Assembly (NCBI RefSeq): GCF_001183865.1
Contig: NZ_CP012020.1
Location: 2,041,839-2,105,838 of the forward strand
DNA from: Methylophilus sp. TWE2
GTDB taxonomy: Bacteria > Pseudomonadota > Gammaproteobacteria > Burkholderiales > Methylophilaceae
Direction: 5' to 3'
Length of the DNA stretch: 64,000 nt
The translations under genes were made by a program, and so were the position numbers. Position 1 is the stretch's first letter; each line of letters begins with the position of its first letter. The notes under the pieces were generated by a model. It made no database searches and was not told the DNA's origin. It saw nothing but the letters and a program-made list of their open reading frames with translations. This document shows, piece after piece, positions 52,061 through 61,582 of this stretch.

Positions 52061-53163
52061 GTTATTACGAACCTGAGCCTGCTTACACCCACGGCAGCCA
52101 ACCAAAAGTGGGAATCCTGTTAGCCAACCTCGGTACGCCAGATGCACCGACAGCCAAAGCATTACGCCCTTATTTGCAACAGTTCCTCATGGACAGGCGT
52201 GTGGTTGAAATTCCACGCTTTATCTGGTGCTGGATTTTGCATTGCATTATCCTTGTAGTCCGCCCGAAAAAATCTGCCGAAAAATACGCCAGCATCTGGG
52301 GCAAAGAAGGCTCTCCCCTGATGGTGTACGCCCAGCAGCAAAAGAAACTGCTTCAAGGCTACCTGTCAGAAAAAATTAACTCGCCTTTTGCCGTTGAACT
52401 GGGCATGACTTATGGCAACCCCAGTATGAAAAGCGCCATAGAATCACTCAAAGCGCAAGGCTGTGACCGCATCCTGGTATTCCCGCTCTACCCGCAATAT
52501 GCCGCCAGCAGCACCGCTGCTGCGCTAGACGCCGTGTGGCGCGTGCTGCTTAGAATGCGTAATGTACCCGCCATCCGCACCATTAAGCACTACCACGACC
52601 ATCCTCTCTATATTCAGGCGCTGGCCAGCCATATCCAGGCGTACTGGAAGCAACATGGCAAACCCGAAAAACTGGTCATGAGTTTTCACGGCGTACCGAA
52701 ATTCCACCTGCTCAAAGGTGATCCCTACCACTGCGAATGCCACAAAACTGCGCGCTTGCTGGCAGAAGCTTTGGGCTTAAAAAAAGAACAATACCAAGTT
52801 GCGTTCCAGTCCCGCTTTGGCCGCCAGGAATGGCTGCAGCCTTACCTCGCCAACACACTGGATGCCTTAGGCAAACAGCAACTCAAACGCATAGATGTCG
52901 TCTGCCCTGGCTTTAGCAGCGACTGCCTGGAAACGCTAGAAGAGATTGCCATGGAAGGCAAACACTTGTTCCAGTCAGTCGGTGGTGGCGAGTACCACTA
53001 CATCCCGGCGCTAAATAGCGAAGCGGTTTGGATTGAAGCGATGCGAGATATTGCGTTGGAACATTTGCAGGGTTGGGTGAGTAATGATTTTAATCAGATG
53101 CAAGCTGAGGCTGAACTAAAAGCAACTAGGGAACGCGCTTTGGAGTTAGGTGCTGGACGCTAG
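52057..53163 (+). CDS. hemH: Ferrochelatase
   Basis: 368 residues. It inserts Fe2+ into protoporphyrin IX, the last step of protoheme synthesis. The start MSYYEPEPAYTHG fits the family N-terminus, followed by GILLANLGTPDAPT. The catalytic region has MSFHGVPKFHLLKGDPYHCECHKTARLL, with the conserved His; QSRFGRQEWLQP and CPGFSSDCLETLEEI follow. Full length. The ATG is buried in a perfect hairpin (52024-52060) with no SD, an unusual initiation context. Confidence 0.95.
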   Translation: MSYYEPEPAYTHGSQPKVGILLANLGTPDAPTAKALRPYLQQFLMDRRVVEIPRFIWCWILHCIILVVRPKKSAEKYASIWGKEGSPLMVYAQQQKKLLQGYLSEKINSPFAVELGMTYGNPSMKSAIESLKAQGCDRILVFPLYPQYAASSTAAALDAVWRVLLRMRNVPAIRTIKHYHDHPLYIQALASHIQAYWKQHGKPEKLVMSFHGVPKFHLLKGDPYHCECHKTARLLAEALGLKKEQYQVAFQSRFGRQEWLQPYLANTLDALGKQQLKRIDVVCPGFSSDCLETLEEIAMEGKHLFQSVGGGEYHYIPALNSEAVWIEAMRDIALEHLQGWVSNDFNQMQAEAELKATRERALELGAGR

Positions 53164-53255
53164 TAGAAGTTGTAATAATAAATTAGCTAAGCAATGATCA
53201 TTAGATCATCCATGAATCGAAATTAACAAAACAAAACCACAAATTTATTAGCCCA

Positions 53256-53873
53256 TTAATGAGATGTGTGTTTAATAACCATAGGAGTAAAATTAAACTC
53301 TAATTCACGGTACTCATTCCCTGCTTTAAGATTGGCAAGCTTTAATATAAATTTGATTTCGGGATTAACAACCTCTTGGTATTCAAAAACCAAGCATGTT
53401 TTTTCTGGAGCTACCTGAACACTGTAGGACTCGCTTGCATCAGACACTCTTGAATCATAGACACTAACAACGCAAGAGGAAAATGATTTTTCAATATAAG
53501 TACGTATAGGTCTAATAACACGGCCATTAAGTAAATAAATAGCACCGCTGATATCACTCAATAAGTAATTAGTTTTTTCATTTCTTAATTGATATAAAGC
53601 TACGTTTACTTTTAAATGCTTATCTTGGCTATCTAAAGAAAAAGTGTCGTTCTTTATGTCAAACTTCAATTGATTATTGAGATCTATCTCACCTTCAACA
53701 TCTGCATAAGTGAAGAAATTAGTATAATTTTTTGCAATTGGAAATGTACCGAAACTAGATGAAAAATTTCCTTCAGTTCTCGACTGTTTCACTTTGCTGT
53801 GCAATACAATCATTTCATTTGAACAGCTTGTAAGAAATACAATTAATGGTAAAGCCTTAAGCATCCTCATCAT
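53256..53873 (-). CDS. Hypothetical lipoprotein, AT-rich
   Basis: About 205 residues; the start is uncertain among ATGs at 53873, 53870 and 53864 (53873 used). The N-terminus is a lipoprotein signal with lipobox VFLTSC. The mature part looks like a beta-rich domain (VEGEIDLNNQLKFDIKNDTF, LNGRVIRPIRTYI) with two further cysteines that could pair. No family recognised. It is AT-rich with codon use unlike hemH and hldD on either side, which suggests later acquisition. It stands alone; the 247 bases before hldD hold no other gene I can support. Confidence 0.62.
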   Translation of the reverse strand: MMRMLKALPLIVFLTSCSNEMIVLHSKVKQSRTEGNFSSSFGTFPIAKNYTNFFTYADVEGEIDLNNQLKFDIKNDTFSLDSQDKHLKVNVALYQLRNEKTNYLLSDISGAIYLLNGRVIRPIRTYIEKSFSSCVVSVYDSRVSDASESYSVQVAPEKTCLVFEYQEVVNPEIKFILKLANLKAGNEYRELEFNFTPMVIKHTSH

Positions 53874-54092
53874 ATTCAATCTGGATTACGGTTTTGTAGA
53901 CACCTAGTCTTGTTTGCGCGAGACCTCTTCAAACGCTTCAGAATAAGGTCATGCAGAACTACTCCGCGCAATCTAACGAATCAACCTCAAACGCCTTACT
54001 AGTTTTCTAATAATAGCGTAAGAACACCAGATACGTCAGGCATGCAGACAACCATTGTTCCATTCCACTGCCAGCCCTCCCCGATTACGCGT

Positions 54093-54098
54093 TATAAT
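54093..54098 (+). promoter_or_regulatory. Putative -10 element of the heptose operon
   Basis: TATAAT, 28 bases before the hldD ATG. No good -35 hexamer is visible at the right distance, so the call is tentative. Confidence 0.4.
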
Positions 54099-54126
54099 CG
54101 AGTTTTAACGTTTTTATCGTTCCCCT

Positions 54127-55116
54127 ATGATCATTATCACCGGTGGTGCAGGCATGATTGGTTCTATCATGGCCTGGCATTTGAACAACAAGCTGGGTCG
54201 ACAAGACCTGGTGATTGTTGACCGCATCACGCATGAAAACCAGTGGCAAAACCTGGTACACCGCCACTATGCCGAATATCTGGATAAAGACCAGCTGTTT
54301 GAATTCCTGGAAGAGAATGACGGCATCACGGCGGTGATTCATATGGGGGCGATCAGCGCGACCACCGAGCGTGACTTTAACAAGCTGGTGGCAGATAACA
54401 TGCATTACTCGCAGGATTTGTGGTCCTGGTGTACTGAGTATGAAGTGCCGTTTTTCTATGCCAGTTCTGCCGCGACTTATGGGGGTGGCGAACAAGGTTA
54501 TGATGATGCCAGCATTGAGAACCTGCGCCCTTTGAATGGTTATGGTTATTCCAAGCATTTTTTTGACCAGTGGGTAATGCAGCAGGTGGCACAAAAACAG
54601 GCGACACCTCCAGCATGGGCCGGATTCAAGTTTTTTAATGTCTATGGGCCGAACGAATACCATAAAGAGCGCATGGCCAGCGTGGCATATCACACGTTTA
54701 ACCAGTTTAGCGAAACCGGCACCATGCGCCTGTTTAAAGGCACCAATCCTGGCGTGGAAGATGGCATGCAGTTACGTGACTTTGTCTATGTGAAAGATGT
54801 GGCCGATGTGATGGGTTTCTTCCTCGAAGCGGCATTGAAAAACAAACCTGTGGCCAATGCGATTTACAACATAGGCACCGGCCAGGCACGTAGCTTTAAA
54901 GACTTGGCAACGAACGTGATGACCAGCATGGGCCGCGAACCCAACATCACTTACATTGACATGCCGCAAGACTTACAGGGCAAATATCAGTACTTTACGC
55001 AGGCAGAGATGAAAAAACTGCGCGATGCAGGTTATAAAAAGCCATTTACTACACTGGAAGAAGGCGTAAAGGACTACGTGCAGAACTATTTGCTGCAGGA
55101 TGACCCTTACGCATAA
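54127..55116 (+). CDS. hldD: ADP-L-glycero-D-manno-heptose 6-epimerase
   Basis: 329 residues. It converts ADP-D-glycero- to ADP-L-glycero-manno-heptose, the donor for the lipopolysaccharide inner core. It is a short-chain dehydrogenase fold with the NADP-binding GGAGMIGS at 6-13, the Ser/Tyr/Lys catalytic set (SSAATY and YGYSKHFFD), and KFFNVYGPNEYHK. Length is normal (E. coli 310). First gene of hldD-gmhA-hldE-waaF, 15 bases before gmhA. Confidence 0.97.
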   Translation: MIIITGGAGMIGSIMAWHLNNKLGRQDLVIVDRITHENQWQNLVHRHYAEYLDKDQLFEFLEENDGITAVIHMGAISATTERDFNKLVADNMHYSQDLWSWCTEYEVPFFYASSAATYGGGEQGYDDASIENLRPLNGYGYSKHFFDQWVMQQVAQKQATPPAWAGFKFFNVYGPNEYHKERMASVAYHTFNQFSETGTMRLFKGTNPGVEDGMQLRDFVYVKDVADVMGFFLEAALKNKPVANAIYNIGTGQARSFKDLATNVMTSMGREPNITYIDMPQDLQGKYQYFTQAEMKKLRDAGYKKPFTTLEEGVKDYVQNYLLQDDPYA

Positions 55117-55131
55117 CTGGTTTCAGAGATT

Positions 55132-55701
55132 GTGAGCGATATGAATAATATTGAATACCTTAAAGGTGAACATGCTGCCCATATGGCGATGTTCCAGGCC
55201 CTGGAATCCTTATTCCCGTTGATCAGTGAAGTTGGCAACCTGCTGCGCGATTGTATCCAGCGCGGCGGCAAGGTGTTGTTGTGCGGTAACGGCGGCAGTG
55301 CGGCAGATAGTCAGCATATTGCGGCCGAGATTGTTGGCCGCTTTAAGAAAGAGCGTAAAGGATTGCCGTCTATCGCCCTGACGACGGATACGTCCATCCT
55401 CACTTCAGTGGGAAACGATTATGGCTATGACTATATTTTTGCGCGCCAGGTGGAGGCTTTGTGCCGTCCGGAAGATATATTGATTGGCTTGACTACTAGT
55501 GGCAATAGCGCGAATGTGGTCCGCGCCATTGAGACCGCCAATGAAATCGGCGCAACCACCATAGGTATGACCGGTGGCAGCGGTGGCAAAATGAATACCT
55601 TGTGCAAACACAACATTGTGGTCCCTTCCAGCGTCACGGCCCGTATTCAGGAGGCACACATTTTTATCGGCCACTGCCTGTGTGAGATTCTGGAATCCTG
55701 A
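55132..55701 (+). CDS. gmhA: Phosphoheptose isomerase
   Basis: 189 residues from GTG at 55132; an ATG at 55141 is equally plausible and would remove three residues. It turns sedoheptulose-7-phosphate into D-glycero-D-manno-heptose-7-phosphate. It is a SIS-domain protein with LLCGNGGSAADSQHIAAE, TDTSILTSVGNDYG and GLTTSGNSANVVRAI. The stop overlaps the hldE ATG by one base (TGATG), so the two are coupled. Confidence 0.95.
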   Translation: MSDMNNIEYLKGEHAAHMAMFQALESLFPLISEVGNLLRDCIQRGGKVLLCGNGGSAADSQHIAAEIVGRFKKERKGLPSIALTTDTSILTSVGNDYGYDYIFARQVEALCRPEDILIGLTTSGNSANVVRAIETANEIGATTIGMTGGSGGKMNTLCKHNIVVPSSVTARIQEAHIFIGHCLCEILES

Positions 55702-57158
55702 TGAATCCTATCATTGCTAAACTTGTTCCGCATTTTGGTGAAACCCAACAGCATGCACTGGTGATTGGCGATGTGATGCTGGATCGCTACCTGATGGGTG
55801 AAGTGAACCGGATTTCTCCGGAGGCTCCAGTGCCGGTGGTACTGATTAAATCAGAACAACAACGTGCAGGCGGTGCCGCCAATGTGGCTGCGAACCTGGT
55901 ATTGCTAGGGATACAGACGCGCATGGTAGGCCTGATTGGCAATGATAATGAGGGTCAGCGATTGCTGGCAGCTATGTCAGAGTATGGCATCAACACCCAA
56001 GCCATGATCACCACCCCTTCACGCCCAACCATCGCAAAAACCCGTATTCTGGGTGGGCATCAGCAAATGATGCGCCTGGATCAGGAGATTGCTTCCGAGC
56101 TCACGGTGACTGAAGCCAGTCAGGTAATGCAAGCGATCCAGACGGCCTTGCAGCAGCAACCTGCGCTGATCATTTTATCGGATTACGCGAAAGGACTGCT
56201 CACTGAAGCAGTCTGCCAGCAAGTGATTGCGTATGGCCGCACACACAATATTCCGGTACTGGTTGACCCTAAAGGGCGCAACTACGATAAATACCGTGGC
56301 GCGACTGCCCTGACCCCAAACAAAAAAGAAACGGCTGAAGCATGTGACACTCAGGTAAATGATGCCGCCTTGATTGAGAAGGCGAGTAGGCTCAAAGCCG
56401 CGTTGGCTTTAGACTTTTTAGCAGTCACGCGCGGCGAAGAAGGTATTACGCTGATTGCAGAGCAAACCAGCCATCTGAGTGCAACAGCCAAACAGGTGTT
56501 TGATGTGTCTGGCGCTGGTGATACTGTCATTGCCACATTGGCCGCTGGATTAATGCATGGCTTAAACGCGCTCGATAGCCTATCACTGGCGAATATTGCT
56601 GCCGGGGTGGTTGTCGGCAAAGTGGGTACGGTACCAATCACCAAAGTCGACTTGATAGATGCCATCGCGACGGCGCAAGGCAGCGAGCAGGCGCATAAGG
56701 TAAGCGAATTACCCGATCTGTTGCATAAAGTAGCCTCCTGGAAACAGCAGGGGCAGAAAATTGTATTCACCAATGGCTGCTTTGATTTATTGCATGCAGG
56801 ACATGTGACATACCTCGAAGGTGCAAAAAAACGTGGTGACCGGCTGATTCTCGGCCTGAACACCGATCGCTCGGTGTCTGCGCTCAAAGGCCCCACCCGC
56901 CCAGTGGTCAACGAACAAGACCGTGCACGGGTACTGGCAGCCCTGGAATCTATAGACGCGGTCATATTGTTTGATGAAGACACGCCACTCAACCTGATCA
57001 ATGCAATCAAGCCTGATGTGATTGCCAAAGGCAGCGACTATACAGCCGACCAGGTAGTAGGTGGCCAGGAAGTGCTCTCCTGGGGCGGTGAGATTGCCCT
57101 GATTGACCTGGTAGAAGGCCGGAGCACCACTAACCTGATCAAAAAAATGCACGCATGA
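55701..57158 (+). CDS. hldE: Bifunctional heptose-7-phosphate kinase / heptose-1-phosphate adenylyltransferase
   Basis: 485 residues. The N-terminal PfkB-type kinase (about 1-320) has GGAANVAANL and the catalytic DVSGAGDTVIA. The C-terminal adenylyltransferase (about 345-485) has FTNGCFDLLHAGHVTYL (with the HxGH motif) and KGSDYTADQVVG. It therefore makes ADP-heptose from heptose-7-phosphate together with a phosphatase, which is not in this operon. The fused form is typical of enterobacteria and many proteobacteria. It overlaps waaF by four bases (ATGA). Confidence 0.96.
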   Translation: MNPIIAKLVPHFGETQQHALVIGDVMLDRYLMGEVNRISPEAPVPVVLIKSEQQRAGGAANVAANLVLLGIQTRMVGLIGNDNEGQRLLAAMSEYGINTQAMITTPSRPTIAKTRILGGHQQMMRLDQEIASELTVTEASQVMQAIQTALQQQPALIILSDYAKGLLTEAVCQQVIAYGRTHNIPVLVDPKGRNYDKYRGATALTPNKKETAEACDTQVNDAALIEKASRLKAALALDFLAVTRGEEGITLIAEQTSHLSATAKQVFDVSGAGDTVIATLAAGLMHGLNALDSLSLANIAAGVVVGKVGTVPITKVDLIDAIATAQGSEQAHKVSELPDLLHKVASWKQQGQKIVFTNGCFDLLHAGHVTYLEGAKKRGDRLILGLNTDRSVSALKGPTRPVVNEQDRARVLAALESIDAVILFDEDTPLNLINAIKPDVIAKGSDYTADQVVGGQEVLSWGGEIALIDLVEGRSTTNLIKKMHA

Positions 57159-58165
57159 ACAAGATACTGGTGATGGGCCCGTCGTGGGTCGGCGACATGG
57201 TGCTGGCGCAAAGCCTGTTCAAGCAACTGAAAACAGATCAAGCTGACTGCGAAATCACCGTCGCTGCACCTGCATGGACCTTGCCATTGCTGGAGAGAAT
57301 GCCTGAGGTCACACATGCCATTGCCTTGCCATTTAAACATGGTGACCTGGCTTTGCGTGAGCGTTTCAAACTTGGACGACAACTAGCCAAACAAGGGTTT
57401 ACCCAAGCGATTCTGCTCACCAACAGCCTGAAATCTGCCATTCTTCCATGGGCAGCCGACATTCCCGTTCGTACCGGTTTCAAGGGTGAGATGCGTTATG
57501 GTCTGGTGAATGATATGCGGCCACTGGACAAAAGTGTACTCAGGATGACTGTTGAGCGTTTTGTCGCGCTCGGACTGCAAAAAAACAAGCCACTTGCTGG
57601 TCAGATCCCGCAACCAGTGTTACGGGCAGACCCAGAGCATGCCAAAACACTGCTAACCAAGTTCAGTATTCCGCATACACAGCGGCCTGTACTGGGCCTG
57701 TGCCCGGGTGCAGAATATGGTGACGCCAAGCGCTGGCCGGCAGAATACTACGCTGAAGTCGCCAATCATGCCCTGAACCAAGGTTGGCAAGTGTGGTTAT
57801 TCGGCTCGGTAAAAGACCAGCCAGTCACTGTCACCATTCAGCAACTCACCCAACAACGTTGTGTGGATTTGGCCGGCCAAACCAAACTTGGTGAAGCCAT
57901 CGATTTAATGTCGCTCTGCCATACCGTGATCAGCAACGACTCCGGGTTGATGCATGTGGCTGCCGCCCTCGACAAAAAACTGATCGCGATTTATGGTTCG
58001 TCAGATCCAAAGCATACGCCCCCAATGCACCCGCAGGCAGTGATTGAATATTTGGGACTGGAGTGCAGCCCTTGTTTTGAACGCGTGTGCCCACTGGGTC
58101 ACTTAAATTGCCTGAAACAGATTAAACCAGACCGGGTTATGCAGCATTTATTAATCTCTGCATGA
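57155..58165 (+). CDS. waaF: ADP-heptose:LPS heptosyltransferase II
   Basis: 336 residues, family GT9. It adds the second heptose to the inner core of lipopolysaccharide on the cytoplasmic face. The start ILVMGPSWVGDMVLAQSLF contains the usual acceptor-site Asp, and LCPGAEYGDAKRWP plus SNDSGLMHVAAAL form the donor-binding motifs. A Cys-rich tail (ECSPCFERVCPLGHLNC) is typical of WaaF. It is coupled to hldE and followed 10 bases later by the kinase-like gene. Confidence 0.95.
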   Translation: MNKILVMGPSWVGDMVLAQSLFKQLKTDQADCEITVAAPAWTLPLLERMPEVTHAIALPFKHGDLALRERFKLGRQLAKQGFTQAILLTNSLKSAILPWAADIPVRTGFKGEMRYGLVNDMRPLDKSVLRMTVERFVALGLQKNKPLAGQIPQPVLRADPEHAKTLLTKFSIPHTQRPVLGLCPGAEYGDAKRWPAEYYAEVANHALNQGWQVWLFGSVKDQPVTVTIQQLTQQRCVDLAGQTKLGEAIDLMSLCHTVISNDSGLMHVAAALDKKLIAIYGSSDPKHTPPMHPQAVIEYLGLECSPCFERVCPLGHLNCLKQIKPDRVMQHLLISA

Positions 58166-58175
58166 ACATACGTTT

Positions 58176-58898
58176 ATGGCCTATCCTCTGCTCACCGCAC
58201 AACATCTTACACAAGCCACTCTCGTAGAATATGACCCCCGTGGCATCAAGGTCATGCAACTGCCCAATGGCAACTACTTGAAAGTCTTCCGTCTCCGACA
58301 TCTTTATGGTTGGGCGAGACTGCACGGGTATGCTCAAAGATTCTGCAAGCATGCTCGCAAACTCGAGAGCCTCGGCATCCCTACAGTCACAATCAAGCAG
58401 TGCTATCGGGTAGAAGATGCCAAGCTACTACGCGCACCTGGCAGCAACGGAGCTTATGGTGACAGGCAGCAAGGCATGCACCATACCTATGTTGTTGAAT
58501 ACGCCCCTCTGGCGGGAGAAACATTAAAACATCTACTGGAACACCAAATGCTCGAAAGGTCACTGATTGTAAAGCTGGGGGGCTTTATTGCTGAACTGCA
58601 CGCTAAAGGCATTTATTTCCGCTCATTGCACTTGGGCAATATTGTATTGACCCCTCAGGGCCAATTAGGATTGATTGATATCGCCGATATGGATATCTAC
58701 CCATGGTCTTTATGGTTTACGACAAGACTGCGTAGTTTCAGGCATCTGACACGCTATGCTAAGCTGAATGCGGCATTTGGCCAAGAAAACTGGCATTTGT
58801 TACTTGAAAGTTACCTGAATCAGGTGAGATTCGGGCTCTTTAAAACCACCTGGCTGACGAATAAAATGCACCACTTTCTTTTGCATCCCCCACATTAG
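58176..58898 (+). CDS. WaaP/KdkA-type lipopolysaccharide kinase-like protein
   Basis: 240 residues. The overall pattern is that of the small LPS-core kinases: a strand GIKVMQLPNGNYLKVFRLR (ATP-binding Lys), a helix, then the catalytic-loop equivalent YFRSLHLGNIVL and the metal-binding LIDIADM. The usual catalytic Asp of the loop (HGD or HRD) is Ser here, which matches proteins annotated as toluene-tolerance or InaA-like but leaves activity uncertain. Position after waaF supports phosphorylation or another change of core heptose or Kdo (inference). Confidence 0.72.
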   Translation: MAYPLLTAQHLTQATLVEYDPRGIKVMQLPNGNYLKVFRLRHLYGWARLHGYAQRFCKHARKLESLGIPTVTIKQCYRVEDAKLLRAPGSNGAYGDRQQGMHHTYVVEYAPLAGETLKHLLEHQMLERSLIVKLGGFIAELHAKGIYFRSLHLGNIVLTPQGQLGLIDIADMDIYPWSLWFTTRLRSFRHLTRYAKLNAAFGQENWHLLLESYLNQVRFGLFKTTWLTNKMHHFLLHPPH

Positions 58899-58899
58899 A

Positions 58900-60429
58900 T
58901 TAGTTTTTGCGCCTGAATATCAGTACCAGCTTTTTATTTTTGTGTCCGGAGAATGTTTTTTCTAATTGAAATCCATGCGACTGCAGATTCAAGTCTGAAA
59001 GACGGGATTGCTCCGCAGGATAAATATCCGATTTAATGGATATATAGCGGTATTGCTGAATATTGCCGGCTTCAATGCGCTTTTGCAGGTCTGTCCAGTC
59101 ATAGTCGAACCGTGTATCAAACGGCGCTCCGGCATAGAAGCGTTGTTTGGCAGAAGTATAAAGTGCCTGTTCACCAGGATTTAACCTGTCCTGAACATAG
59201 TGGACGGCATCAATCTCATAATAAAAGCTTTCATGTTTTGGTTTGATATTACTGATAAAGCCGGCAATGACAATTAATCCAGTTAATCCTAGCAGTAGCT
59301 TCTTTGCGAGACTGATAGTGGTCTTTTGATGAAGCAGTCGATACAGTGCAAAACTAGCAAATACAATGAGTACAAAACCAAACAGCGCAACATAGCGGGG
59401 CGAAAGTAAATTGACTTTAAACGTGATCAAACAGCCAATCAACCATGAAATAATCAGCCAGAAAAACAATACTCGATACGCAACCGGCTGAACACTTTTC
59501 TTAACCGTCCGCCTTTCTGCCCATGCAAGTAATGTAGGCGCCCATCCGGCAACACTCAGGCATTTAAGGGTTGTAATGGAAAAATAAGCCAACAAGAATG
59601 TGAACCACGCATATTCTCGAAAAGGATCTCCAATCACATGAATATGCATCACTTCAACCCGGCGTACCAGATTCTGTTCAATATTGGCCTTAATATCGCT
59701 TAAACCAGTCACCAGCTCTTTGACTCTGCCAAGGTCATCCAGATTGATATGACCCAACAGCACGACCAGCGGGGATAAAAGAGCAGCAAATATCAGCAAT
59801 ACATACGGCATGACAATCCGCTGCAGAGTGGAAGATGCTGTAGATGAAATAAAAAAACCGACCAAGGGCAGAACCAGCAGGTGTACAGCCCCTTCAATCC
59901 TAAACAGCATTGCCAGCAATGCCAGCCCTTGCCAGTTAAGTGCGCTCCGCCAGCGGCCATGCTGATAAAAAAGAATCAACTGATTAATGGCGTGTATTAT
60001 CATTGCCCAATAACCTAGGTCCCGGCTTGCCATCGGCAATACATCGCCGACAATATAGCCTGCACCAAGCAGCAAGAACACAGCGTAAGACTGCATATGC
60101 TCATTGCCTCCGGCAATACTGACCATTCGCATTAATCCCCAAACTATCAACATAAAGAACAGGACGATTAAAAGATTTGCCGAGGCTTGCAAACTGAGCC
60201 CGCTGACCACATGCACTAGAGCAATCAGTCCAGGATACAAGCCCCAGGTGAATCCCTCAACCGCAAAGGCCTTTTTGAACTCACCAACGGAAAAATGACG
60301 CGCCATTTCAAAATACAGCATGGAATCATTGGCAATCCAGCCGTGCTGAATCCATAACACGCGTAGACACGTGAGAAAGGATAGGACCAACGCCAGATAA
60401 ACAAGTAGATTTTTACGATGAGTAGTCAT
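58900..60429 (-). CDS. Polytopic membrane protein, GT-C glycosyltransferase-like
   Basis: 509 residues from the ATG at 60429 (MTTHRKNLLV); an in-frame start at 60480 adds a non-hydrophobic stretch. About eleven hydrophobic segments fill residues 8-410, with a periplasmic-looking loop after the first (RHFSVGEFKKAFAVEGFTWGLYPG) and a soluble C-terminal domain of about 110 residues. This layout matches PMT/ArnT-like GT-C enzymes that use polyprenyl-phosphate sugars, although a clear DxD-type motif was not found. It stands convergent to the LPS kinase gene, two bases apart. Confidence 0.65.
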   Translation of the reverse strand: MTTHRKNLLVYLALVLSFLTCLRVLWIQHGWIANDSMLYFEMARHFSVGEFKKAFAVEGFTWGLYPGLIALVHVVSGLSLQASANLLIVLFFMLIVWGLMRMVSIAGGNEHMQSYAVFLLLGAGYIVGDVLPMASRDLGYWAMIIHAINQLILFYQHGRWRSALNWQGLALLAMLFRIEGAVHLLVLPLVGFFISSTASSTLQRIVMPYVLLIFAALLSPLVVLLGHINLDDLGRVKELVTGLSDIKANIEQNLVRRVEVMHIHVIGDPFREYAWFTFLLAYFSITTLKCLSVAGWAPTLLAWAERRTVKKSVQPVAYRVLFFWLIISWLIGCLITFKVNLLSPRYVALFGFVLIVFASFALYRLLHQKTTISLAKKLLLGLTGLIVIAGFISNIKPKHESFYYEIDAVHYVQDRLNPGEQALYTSAKQRFYAGAPFDTRFDYDWTDLQKRIEAGNIQQYRYISIKSDIYPAEQSRLSDLNLQSHGFQLEKTFSGHKNKKLVLIFRRKN

Positions 60430-60532
60430 TTTTATGGATTCTATGTGCAATAACAATAGACTCTGACGAATGTTTTCCACTTGTAATTTATCGTCAGAAA
60501 TTCATGCAGACAAGCACTATAACGTCAGGTAT

Positions 60533-61582
60533 TTAAATAAGCCTTGCCAACAATCGTTGAGCCAGGTCACGCAAATCTGCAAGCTCTTGCGCTACACTGA
60601 ATCGATTTTTCAACAGGGCAATATTTTGATCAAAGCTTTCTACATCAATGCGTCCGCGATCAAAATCATTGATTTTATCCAGAGTCAATATTGCAAACTG
60701 TCTGATATCGCCACAATGCACTTCGTGAAACTGATTTTCAAGCCAATACTCTTTGCCTGCCTGACCAGTGTAGCCAATGACCAGATTGCCAGCCAAGGCT
60801 GCCTCCAGGGGCGGCAATCCCAGACCTTCCAACTCACTAAAAGACAAAAAAATCCTGGACTTTGCCAATGCTTGAGCGACTTCACTCTGATTCATGTTTT
60901 GAATAGGTAACAGACTCCAGGTATCCGGCAGCTTTCTGGCAAGATAGTTAACCACCAATCTCGAGTGTTTTTCGAGTTTGCGTGGCATATAGGTAATCAG
61001 ATTCTGCTTTGGTTCACTCGGCTTGAAAACATCACTTTCTACGGATAAATGCAATCTGACAATTTTTTGCTTAAACTCAGGAAACAGAAAGACCAGACAG
61101 GCATGAATATCATCTGAAACACAAGTAATCAACTCTGCGTGCTCGTAAGCTGGATAAACCGATGCCATCGTGGCTTTTCTAAAAATTTCGTATCCATTCT
61201 GTACTTGAATAATGTAGCGTATGCCCTTATCACGCGCGATCCTGGCCTCTCTGGCTGCCCACATTTCGTGAATCACCAGGACTTCGTTGCTTTTATTGAA
61301 GCTAAAACTCTCTTTAAAGGCCAGATCATCAAAAGGCAGTTCACAACGAAAACCCAAATCCTTGGGATGAAAAATTTGCGCTTTCACCCCATCCAGGTGC
61401 ATCTGGTTAATTTGCGATACGTGCCTGTAAATCACCTTGACACCGCCTGAAGCCCTTTTCGCATTAGGACAAAGATAGGTCAATATCAAGCGATCTGGGC
61501 AAGGTGCCTCATTCGTCCGGTATCTGAATCTGCGGAGTTTGAAAATCAAATGACTGAGGACTTTGGGAGTAAGGGAACTCAT
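60533..61582 (-). CDS. Glycosyltransferase family 4-like protein
   Basis: 349 residues with the GT-B fold. An N-terminal Rossmann half (GGVKVIYRHVSQIN) and a C-terminal donor-binding half with LSFSELEGLGLPPLEAALAG, the EX7E motif of GT4 (E-G-L-G-L-P-P-L-E). It probably transfers a sugar to a surface polysaccharide; donor and acceptor are unknown. Its ATG overlaps the stop of the upstream WbsX-like gene (ATGA), so the two are translationally coupled. Confidence 0.82.
   Translation of the reverse strand: MSSLTPKVLSHLIFKLRRFRYRTNEAPCPDRLILTYLCPNAKRASGGVKVIYRHVSQINQMHLDGVKAQIFHPKDLGFRCELPFDDLAFKESFSFNKSNEVLVIHEMWAAREARIARDKGIRYIIQVQNGYEIFRKATMASVYPAYEHAELITCVSDDIHACLVFLFPEFKQKIVRLHLSVESDVFKPSEPKQNLITYMPRKLEKHSRLVVNYLARKLPDTWSLLPIQNMNQSEVAQALAKSRIFLSFSELEGLGLPPLEAALAGNLVIGYTGQAGKEYWLENQFHEVHCGDIRQFAILTLDKINDFDRGRIDVESFDQNIALLKNRFSVAQELADLRDLAQRLLARLI

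Noticed and set aside
56351..57028. 225-codon open frame on the minus strand opposite hldE
   Set aside because: Antisense to the conserved kinase and adenylyltransferase domains; low-complexity Ser/Thr/Ala composition.
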